Assembly (NCBI GenBank): GCA_016906335.1
Contig: JADEYG010000009.1
Span: 921,001 to 985,000 of the forward strand
Origin: Novakomyces olei
Lineage: Eukaryota; Ascomycota; Novakomycetes; Novakomycetales; Novakomycetaceae
Direction: 5' to 3'
DNA length: 64,000 nucleotides
The notes beneath the pieces are model-generated. The model searched no databases. It had not been told where the DNA came from and saw nothing but the letters and a program-made list of their open reading frames with translations. Every line of letters begins with the position of its first letter. Position 1 is the first letter of the stretch. Positions 56,221 through 64,000 of this stretch are shown here, piece after piece. The translations under genes were made by a program, and so were the position numbers.

Positions 56221-56482
56221 ATTTTTTTGCTTTATGATTTTTGCAATGAGACCGGCTACATATTCGAGCTATGCATATGACAACCCCCGTCCTAGAACTG
56301 TCTACTGACTATGCTTTTAAATTCGTGTTTAATAGGTTGGTGGAATCAATATAAAACAAGACACGCATGTGCCAGTCTGAGCAACAAACCGGTGTCAATC
56401 AACATATAATACTGTCAAGTGTAAGAGGAAACTGCCTTTATTGGCCCAAACAGGCCATCGAGGGACAGCTTTGTCAGAACAG

Positions 56483-57448
56483 CTATGAATTGTGTTGTAC
56501 AAACTTGCTCCATGCGACAGACTCCGTAACCGACTCGCTCTCAATCGAAACGAGTCCATCGCCATTGCGACATACATAATGCAAATGTTCAACGCCTAGC
56601 TCCTTTAGCCGCTCCTTTACTTGCAGAAAAGCGAATCCAACCTGCTTTACGCCGTGCGAATCATCACTGAGGCAAAATCGAACGCCCAATCTTTTGGCTA
56701 ATTGTACAATATCGGCATGTGGGTAAGCCTCATTCCAGCCTTTACGAATGGCGGCGCTATTAAATTCCACCAGACCGCCATATTCGGCTATGAAGCGCAA
56801 ATTACGCTCAATATTTGCCCAAACTTTGGGGTATTCACTCTTGAAATTCACCATATTATCAGGCGCCATTAACCGGATCAAATCAAAGTGCCCCACAACT
56901 GTAGGCCTTAAACTAGTGAGCATCTGGTGCTGAGTATCAAAGTAATTGATAAACATAGCCTCCAAACTGCCTCCCGCTGCATGCATTGCTTTTGTCCATA
57001 GAGACCGATCGTAGTCAATAGGGATCCCATGCACGTGGTGCACACTGCCCACAATCAGATCGAGCGAATAACGATCCATTAGTGAGAGAACCAGACGCGT
57101 ATACTCTGCGGGCCTTATAAAATCGGTTTCCATGCCGACCAGCAGTTGAATTTGATCGGCATATTTCTCACGCAGCGATTGTGCAGTATGGTAGAAATGG
57201 TCGTACATCGCAAACAAGTCAGACACTTGTAAATGCTGTTCTTCTGCGTACAGGTCGCAAGCAGCATTGCGCGGCATATGCTCTGTCATTGCAAAAGTGG
57301 AAAACCCTTGCGCAATTGCCTCCTGAACAACATCTTCCAGCTTGTCTTTTGCATGCAGACAAAACCTGGTTGCGTATGGTTTAGCAATTGTAGAGTGCTG
57401 GCTTACAACGACTTACTGTCCGCTATGCGAATGGTGACTTCGAGGCAT
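56483..57448 (-). CDS. his2: Histidinol-phosphatase, PHP family (His2/HisJ type)
   Basis: Penultimate-stage histidine biosynthesis enzyme, removing phosphate from L-histidinol phosphate. Exons 57448-57417 and 57365-56483 (intron 51 nt), 304 residues. The 32-nt first exon encodes MPRSHHSHSGQ and supplies the HSHSG metal motif; the next exon adds FCLHA. Other PHP ligands: AMTEHMPR, GMETDF, GSVHHVHG, VGHFDLIR and LSDDSHGVKQVG. All look intact, so the trinuclear metal site should be complete. The name follows yeast HIS2. Divergently paired with pcc1; the 57449-57909 spacer is very AT-rich and shows no other gene. Confidence 0.94.
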
Positions 57449-57909
57449 GTATTAGCCGACCGCAGCGAGTGAGTTTCATTTAATTGGACAATCGGAAGTA
57501 AAAACGCTCGATATATGAATTTATATAAATTCTTATCTATAATATTATTAAAATTTAATGATAATTATTTCAAGATTAATAAACCCATATTCTAATATGA
57601 TGGATATTTTGTTTGTTTGTATTTAATTTATAATTTTTTCTATATTTGATATGAAGTTAAACATTCATAAAATAAAACATGATATAAAATATTGTATTGA
57701 TATTATTCATATAAACAACATATAATTTGCAACATTTTAGTATCCCTCTATCCTCTATAATTATATACGGATTATCGAAATATCAAGCCCGTCCTAGAAA
57801 AAGATGATTATACATATAAAATAAAATTAGATTGGTGAATAATAAGAAAAAAAGATAGCCGTAGACATTATATTGTTACACTCGTCTGCCGTAGACGAGG
57901 AAGAGTCTG

Positions 57910-58206
57910 ATGCCCGACGCGCTGGAGCATAAAGTGTAAGAAAAGGCAAGCAAGATCATATCGCTCACCCGCAGAAACCTGACTATACCTTTTCCTAATG
58001 AGCGACTTGCAAATATTGCTAAAACGGCGATCGCGGTAGACTCAGAGTTACGGCCTGCAGAGGCACAGAAACAGATCACTGTTCAAGGCCGTTTGCTCCT
58101 CATCATATACGAATGCACGACTGCGCGAGTTGCGCGTATGAGCATTGGCACTGTGCTTGAGAATTTAGCGCTTGTAACAGACGCCATGTCCCTGGACGAC
58201 CTGTAG
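57910..58206 (+). CDS. pcc1: Pcc1, KEOPS/EKC complex subunit
   Basis: Small dimerising subunit of KEOPS, which makes t6A37 in ANN-decoding tRNAs and affects telomeres in yeast. Exons 57910-57935 and 57975-58206 (intron 39 nt) give 85 residues, the normal size. The pattern is clear: LTIPFPNERLANIAKTAIAV, DSELRPAEAQKQITVQGRL, and RMSIGTVLENLALVTDAM, matching the family's LRVSVNSFL...LVxETM helix. It was found by reading phase because neither exon is long enough to stand out. The opposite strand has open frames across the same region, but they match nothing and lack a consistent start. Confidence 0.9.
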
Positions 58207-58691
58207 ACTTTTGGCTGCTTTTTAGACATGTCAGAGTTGGAAGATTGGTGGAGTACGCTGAAGGAGAGTCGGTACGAATCCTCATACGCGTCAGCAGTTA
58301 CGCCTAACCGTGTCAACGTAAAGGCACAAAGCACAAATTGTCTGGTGTAGAGGCTCTTTTACACAAAAGCCCAGCTAGTACCAAGATCCGAGTGATTGAA
58401 TGCAATGCTACGGAGCACAAAGTTGCGCAAAGCATTAGCGATTTAAGCTTTTTCAAACTTGTGTATACACTTGTTGAGTGCTTGTTTCATTCAAGCCGAA
58501 CTCCTATAAGCTCTCCGGAACGACCTTTCTCAAATTCGGTTTACAAGACTGATATGACACTTTGCCAGCAAATGTACCCTTTTTCTGTAGAAAATAGAGA
58601 CTACAAATTAAATACTACAAATTAAATACAAACAATGCTACTGTCAAAAAGGAACAATGTAGACTGTAAATTGTCTATAACAGTTTCGAGA

Positions 58692-59055
58692 CTAGTACCG
58701 TACTTTGAATTCACCTTCAAAGCCAGAAGCCGGAATTTCCTTGACTTCAACCTGCTCAACAGTAGACGAAGGAGCGCCTCTATTTTCTAGCCATTCTACA
58801 AATGATTGCAGTGAAGCATCATCGCCTTGAGCTTCTCCTATCACAGTACCACTGGCTATGACTGATTAGCGTATGACGTATTACCATGCACGACCTTACC
58901 ATCGTTTTTGCACCAGCCCGTCAATCCGAGTCGTGACGCTTCTCGAGTCGCGTATGAGCGAAAGCCGACCCCTGCAGAATGAGCGGCTATACTTTAAAAG
59001 CTAATGTACCCTGGACCTCGCCCTTTACTTCAAACTCAATCCTTTTAACTCCCAT
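58692..59055 (-). CDS. Acylphosphatase
   Basis: Hydrolyses acyl phosphates. Three exons: 59055-59010, 58971-58900 and 58855-58692, with introns of 38 and 44 nt, giving 93 residues, the normal length. Motifs: FEVKGEVQGVGFRSYA, where the second Arg-containing loop holds the phosphate; TREASRLGLTGWCKND, with the catalytic Asn; SGTVIGEAQGDD; and a conserved end EVKEIPASGFEGEF. All catalytic residues are present. It converges with pcc1; the 58207-58691 spacer is empty. Confidence 0.93.
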
Positions 59056-59219
59056 GATAGCTTGTGTGATGTGCGATAAGAACTGCGATTTATTAAGCGA
59101 TTTATTTAGTGATTTATTGTTTTGATCTTATGTCATACATTTTCTTGCGAGAACGTATTCCCCATAATTCGTTACTTATAAATAATATTAAGAAATGGAT
59201 CTGCGTTTATTTTATTATA

Positions 59220-59220
<1 letters not shown>

Positions 59221-59261
<41 letters not shown>
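59221..59261. repeat. (TTGA)10 microsatellite
   Basis: Ten perfect TTGA units in the spacer upstream of the acylphosphatase gene and downstream of pot1. Confidence 0.97.
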
Positions 59262-59494
59262 ATAAATACATAACAAATTAATTCATTCACAAGTTATTAA
59301 AGTATATTTTTGTTTGTTCCTCTGTGCATCAAATCTGCAAAGCAGTCCAATCAAACAATTTACGAGGCAAAACAGATAGCTACATATCCATTATAGCACT
59401 GGTAGATTCAATAAACGCTATTGTAAACAGAGCAAGTACTAGAAAAGTGCTACTTTATTTTTGACAACTTTATATTTGATAACTCCATTAGCTT

Positions 59495-61782
59495 TCATGG
59501 CTCTTCTCCCACAATCTTGATCCCAAAGCCTTGCCACCTGCGAACGTGCTCTTGCTGAGCAGAACCGATGTTAGGGCTACCGACAACCGGAGCCTGCTTG
59601 GTCACATAATATTCTATCAAGCAGGGCTCACACCACTTTGTATCGCTCGGGCTCAATTCATCAACGCTTGCATTTGCGTCATTTTCAAGGTTACCCCACA
59701 GCTGCGCGAGCCGTTGCCGCAGTCTCATCGCCACTCGTTTAGTTTTCCATAAACTGCTGTTAATAAAAGGAACACGTTTAAAAACATAAGCCAATCCTTA
59801 CTTCATGGGCATGATCGTACGGTCATTTATCAATGCCTCTGCGTTCCGATCGGTAAAGATAACAGGGATTGTTGCCCCATCCAAACCTTCAAAAAGAATC
59901 ATAAACTTCCAGCAATATGGACAATAGGACGCAAGAACACCGCACGAAGCACAACGCTCGCCAATGCTATTACTCAGTATAACTTGGTTAAATGCAGCTG
60001 TATTCTTACAATATATTGCAGGCTCGACAAAAAGGCTGTGCAAAATCCTCTACATTGACGGGGAGAAAGTCCACGGGCCGTGCAAATATACGTAGCAATT
60101 TTGGCTTTGGTTCTTCTTGAATCGGCCGATGTAATATATCTCCAACCACACTGAAAGGCACGTTTTGAAATGCACAGTGGACTTTTAATTAGTTTGAACT
60201 GACAAGGGAAAATCAACTTTATTAAAAAATCAATAAAATATAAAATATAAAAATGCAACACATAAAAACAAAAACTTACCGTTATTATTTAATTTTTCCT
60301 TGGGTAGTTTTGCCCGTAACTCTTCTGTCTCTTTGAGCTTTATTAACCGCTCATGTTCTCGCATATGTGCTTGAAATGCCTCCGTGTACCGCTTCTTACG
60401 CCTGAATGGTTATTTTCGAATATGAAAAAGCAAAAAAAAGTAAAGATTTCCTATAATAATTATTCATTATAGCATTATTTTTTGACCCGCCTATGATGAT
60501 AATTGCCAGCATCACATTCTGGTCAAGGAGCCCAATAAACATTTGAAATAGTCTGTCACAATTTCTTGTCATATAATCTATTTTGCTATCCTTACCCTAT
60601 TAAAGGAGCGACAGCAGCACTCTGTTTCGGCTGTTTTGACAATAATATTTTATCCGGGTACTTTTGATCGCCATGAAGAACCCCCTCCAGGAACCCCGAC
60701 TGGTTAACACGCCCCCGTAAATTTTGCAAAAACAATATATCTCCTGCACGAACGCTTTTACGGCAGTACGTATGGCCAGCATCAAAAACAGAGACTTTCA
60801 ACGTATATTTGCCGTAAGGACCTTGCCAATTAGACCCATACTCCCTTGGCTTGAGTAAAGGATTCTTTGAGTAGTCTGTGACTAGCAGTTCCGTGTAATC
60901 GTTATGATCATAAGACTGCAAAACTTCGGCATAAATAGCATGAAATCTATCGCGTTCCATCTCTTTGATTTTTATAGGCTGCCGTGAAGAACGTGTTAGG
61001 GCCCCAGAAGAAGAGGCTCCAGCAGACCCATTTGGCGCCCCATTCTCACTGCCTTTATCTGCACCACTTTCCACAGCTAATGGAGACGTTTCATACTGCT
61101 GGCGCAGTTTGGCCGCCTCATCATCCGAATCTGCAGTCACTTGCGTCATTGCCCGCGGCCCAGTGGGCGGAAATCGCGAGCCGTCAGTCGCCCACTGGGC
61201 AAAGCGGGTACGGAAATTTGAGAGCAATTGTACGTGGTCATTGTACAGGGTAACTTTAATATTTTTCAGTAACAAAACCTCTCCAACACTGTGGATGTCT
61301 GGCAGCGCTTCTATTGTCGCACCGAAAAACACTACGCGTACCGTGGACGATGAGCCCGCGGACAGGTCGTCGCTAAGTGTAAACGTTACATTGGTTTCTT
61401 TTAATATTAGACACGAAGATAGGTAAATAGGATAATTCAACAAAACAACGGAAAAAACTGTCGAGACAGCTGACGGACAGCTGACGGACAGCTGACGGAC
61501 AGCTGACAGAGATAATTCGAAATAAAAAAAATTATGTTTATATATATCAGACATGAAACAAAGAGCGCGCGCAATCAGAACGTATCTTACCCCCAATCTT
61601 GGTCGGGCCAGGTCGCCGGTGGCTGATAACGAGACCCAAAACGTCTACTGTAACACCAACAAACTGCCGTAGATCGCGTATTGCGATTATTCCAGAATTT
61701 GCCTATTTGCTGTGTCAGTTTAAAGAGGTTTAGCGGCACATACTGAAGTGCCATCTTGATCTTGCGCAATTGTATCTTCCAT
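59495..61782 (-). CDS. pot1: Pot1, shelterin single-strand telomere-binding protein
   Basis: Caps the telomeric 3' overhang. Seven exons, all phase-consistent: 61782-61744, 61702-61591, 61397-60596, 60401-60280, 60139-60010, 59966-59802 and 59756-59495; 543 residues, close to S. pombe Pot1 (555). OB1: LRQFVGVTVDVLGLVISH, TNVTFTLSDDL, IEALPDIHSVGEVLLLKN, SNFRTRFAQW. OB2: LQSYDHNDYTELLVTDY, NWQGPYGKYTLKVSVFD, YCRKSVRAGDILFLQNLRG and FLEGVLHGDQKYP, a close match to the S. pombe OB2 pattern. A basic/coiled stretch follows. The C-terminal part starts ARPVDFLPVNVEDF and has three CxxC pairs (CRAC, CASC, CPYC), a likely zinc site as in human POT1's C-terminal OB. The acceptor of exon 5 (after GGTTGGAG) is the least sure junction. 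The 61783-62371 spacer holds an (ATT)n-rich inverted tract near 62085-62140. Confidence 0.92.
61466..61509. repeat. 11-bp tandem repeat, four units, inside a pot1 intron
   Basis: Unit ACAGCTGACGG repeated four times (last one with one change), in the second intron of pot1 (61398-61590). Confidence 0.93.
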
Positions 61783-62371
61783 TTTGCAGCGATAAGTGCT
61801 GTCGCTCAGGGTACCTCCGCTATTGATAATAATGTATATAAAGCTATGACTGTATATTTATTATACTGTAAAATACACTGAAAACTAAGCTTCTTTCTCG
61901 GCTTTTATTTGTTCAAAAGTCATTAAAAAATAAGGATCTTGGTATAATAATAAATTTATGAGAGTGCCACGAGGTTTCAGGTTTTCGAGGTCTAATAAAG
62001 TCAATGACCTCGAAGCGAAATGGAGAAGAATTTAAAAGATTCATATTGACGATTACACGCTTATGACCGTAATTGTAATAATAATAATAAATAAATTAAT
62101 TATTATTATTATTATTTATTAATTTTATTATTATTATCACAATTACCCGTACTTGATTCTAACAAAAGCTCTTGCATACTACGCAAAGGACATGTAAAAC
62201 GTTAAAAATGTAAAAATTAATCAATTACTTTTTTTTGTATCACGAAAATGGGATCGATATTAACTGCCTAGATAATTGAATCGCACAAGGAAGCAAATGA
62301 CTAAAACTCCATTGTTACGCATCCACAGGCAGGACATGCACTTGATAGCCCATCGAATATCGCGAGTACAC

Positions 62372-63613
62372 TCAAGCACCATTAGGCTGGTCCTCAGCAA
62401 GCTTAGCACTGTCGTCAGCATTGCCAGTGGAAGCCTCAGTAGGAGTACTCTGCTCAGCCTCGCCAGTCTGGGCCTGAGCAACCTTCTCTGGCTTGTCCAT
62501 GGCCTTTTTAACCACCAGGGTTCGGCCTTCGACTACCTTGCCATTCATCTCAGAAACTGCACGCTCCTGCTCCTCCTTAGAGGCAAGAGTAACAAAACCA
62601 AAGCCTCGGTTGTGTCGCGTTTCACCGCGTTCGATCAGCTTCCGCACAAGGAAACGGGGGATTATGCGCAGCGATACTTTTGCAGACTGCACGTCAAAGC
62701 CTGAAAACAGTTCCTTGAGCTGAGAAATTAGTAAACATTTTTATTTTATTTTATTTTATTTTAGTTTTATTTCCAAATTCCAATAGTCTTTATTCGTTTC
62801 TGTTTTTATTATGTATTTTCTTTCCTTTCTTTTTCCGTTACTCATACCTTTGCATCATCAACTTCGGGAGCGATACCAGCCACAAAGATAGAATTGGGGC
62901 TTTCAATACCGTTCTCCGGGGGACCCTTTCGGCGGGGAGCCGCCGTGCGGTTAAAAGGCGGGCGAGGTGTACGCCGCTGCGAGTCCTCAGTTGTCTGTTC
63001 CGCAATAGAATCGCCGTTAGGCTATGATTAGTATAATATTCAATGAAAAGTAGACTTTTAAAAATACAAGACGTCAACAAAGAGCCTAATATACAACAAA
63101 GAAAAGTATAGAGAAAGAGAAAGAAAGCGACAACACTCTTGGCTAGTGCGTACCTTGGTTTCGGTAAACTCCCGGCGAGGACGTGCGAGTGAAATCTGAA
63201 GCGGTCTGCCGAGGAACTCCTTGCCGTTGCTCTCGTCCAGAGCCTTGTTTGCCTGGTCTTGCGACTCGAACGAGATAAAAGCAAAATTTTTGAACCGTTT
63301 GAATGCTTTTATTTTGTGGATAACCACATGCGTACTTTTACCAGTTAGACTTGACTGACTATAAAAAAAACGAGTAAAACAAAGCGAATAAGCTATGCAC
63401 AAAAGCGCAAAGCCCTATCCCAACTTACACTTTGCCAAAAGGCTCAAAGAAAGCTCGTAAATTATGTTCCGTTGACTTGACAGACAGATTGCCCACGTAC
63501 AGCTTGGGCCCGTCTGTCTCCTGCTGCTGCTGTGTAGAAACTTCAGGCGCTCCAGCGGGCACCGCCGGCTGCTCCGAGGAGATAACCGTTTCACTTTCGA
63601 CCGTGTTTGCCAT
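62372..63613 (-). CDS. Two-RRM RNA-binding protein
   Basis: Four exons: 63613-63429, 63334-63154, 63021-62848 and 62719-62372 (295 residues). RRM1 has RNP2 LYVGNLSV and RNP1 KNFAFISF; RRM2 has RNP2 IFVAGIAP and RNP1 RGFGFVTL. A short Arg/Pro linker (RRTPRPPFNRTAAPRRKGPP) lies between the domains, and the C-terminus is acidic and Ala/Gln/Glu-rich. The N-terminal 35 residues are Gln/Glu/Ser-rich. The layout recalls fungal poly(A)- or shuttling-type small RRM proteins such as S. pombe Rnp24, but I cannot fix an orthologue. First and second exon acceptors were chosen to give phase and an intact RRM1. Confidence 0.88.
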
Positions 63614-63933
63614 ATTGTGTACGAGCGGCTCTTTTAACTTGCTGAGTTTGTGTGCTAATGTGTTTTGCTTTTCCTGTGTTGTACTTGAACAACTAGCGCC
63701 AAACGAGATGGGGCGAGATGTAAGAAAGGACTTTGAGCCAACAGTTAGTGTGTGACCAGTGCAGGTTTCGGCAGCACAGTTAGTTCTCTTGTCTTTTTTT
63801 TTTTTTTAATGTGTGGTTAAGTGGAAGGTGTCGCGTATAATAATATAGTACAGACAGACATGTAGATTTTCTCGTAATAATAACATAACCATGTCGAACC
63901 CAAATTTTTCCAGAACATTGTCACGGGACGAGG

Positions 63934-63936
<3 letters not shown>

Positions 63937-64000
<64 letters not shown>
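63937..64000. repeat. (ATT)n microsatellite running off the window end
   Basis: At least 21 ATT units. The 63614-63936 region before it is the promoter of the RRM gene and holds no other supported feature. Confidence 0.97.

Noticed and set aside
57876-58334. Minus-strand open frames over the pcc1 locus
   Set aside because: They do not join in phase, and the plus strand gives a complete spliced Pcc1.
58338-58625. 95-codon plus-strand frame after pcc1
   Set aside because: It opens with TTG, has no ATG-led product of note, and lies in a convergent spacer.
59221-59261. Short tandem repeat as a CRISPR-like array
   Set aside because: Simple TTGA microsatellite without spacers in a eukaryotic genome.

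Overview
The window is nuclear DNA of a fungus, most likely an ascomycete. Genes lie on both strands at about one per 2.3 kb. Most are cut by short GT-AG introns, many only 35-50 nt, with CTAAC/CTAAT/TTAAC-like branch sites. Spacers are AT-rich and carry pentanucleotide and trinucleotide microsatellites. The gene set (HapX with bZIP and cysteine-rich iron motifs, a fission-yeast-type Pot1, Ypt4-type Rab, Sfp1, Mtf1, an HDA2/3-like protein, QTRT2 and Pcc1) suits an ascomycete that kept genes budding yeasts lost. Taphrinomycotina is my best guess, but that is inference. A Leu-type tRNA with a CAG anticodon argues against CTG-codon reassignment. I saw no transposon, provirus, rRNA or CRISPR array.

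Layout. 0-8.7 kb: 3' part of a USP7/Ubp15 deubiquitinase, a p24 cargo receptor (-), a Ulp2 SUMO protease (+) and an unrecognised small protein (-). 8.7-10.1 kb: mostly non-coding, with a diverged duplicated segment. 10.1-15.9 kb: a very large HDA2/3-like protein (-) with a Gly-Trp-rich N-terminus. 16.4-20.6 kb: SRP54 and a protein with a Pot1/Cdc13-type OB fold. 21.4-26.8 kb: hapX behind two iron-GATA sites, a periplasmic-binding-protein-like enzyme (-) and Ypt4. 27.4-32.7 kb: Mtf1 (-), a Cys-rich GPI-type surface protein (-) and QTRT2. 33.0-40.5 kb: a Ctk1/Lsk1/CDK12 kinase, a tiny membrane protein and a Kin4-like kinase, all (-). 41.4-48.9 kb: TMA7 (-), an Izh/PAQR receptor (+), retromer Vps35 (-) and a type II membrane protein (+). 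48.9-51.3 kb: a long gene-poor spacer. 51.3-55.2 kb: Sfp1 (+) and an ornithine cyclodeaminase/mu-crystallin protein (-). 55.6-56.2 kb: tRNA-Leu and tRNA-Asp. 56.5-59.1 kb: histidinol phosphatase (-), KEOPS Pcc1 (+) and acylphosphatase (-). 59.5-63.6 kb: Pot1 (-) and a two-RRM protein (-).

Themes. Most genes are unrelated housekeeping functions and there is no cluster in the secondary-metabolism sense. Three strands of interest recur. First, telomere biology: a full Pot1, a second Pot1/Cdc13-type OB protein, and TTAGGG-like motifs scattered in gene promoters. Second, chromatin: the GW-rich HDA2/3-like giant, which could bridge Argonaute and histone deacetylase. Third, iron: hapX with two ATCWGATAA elements upstream. 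Splice junctions were worked out by hand from reading phase and family alignment from memory; no search was run.
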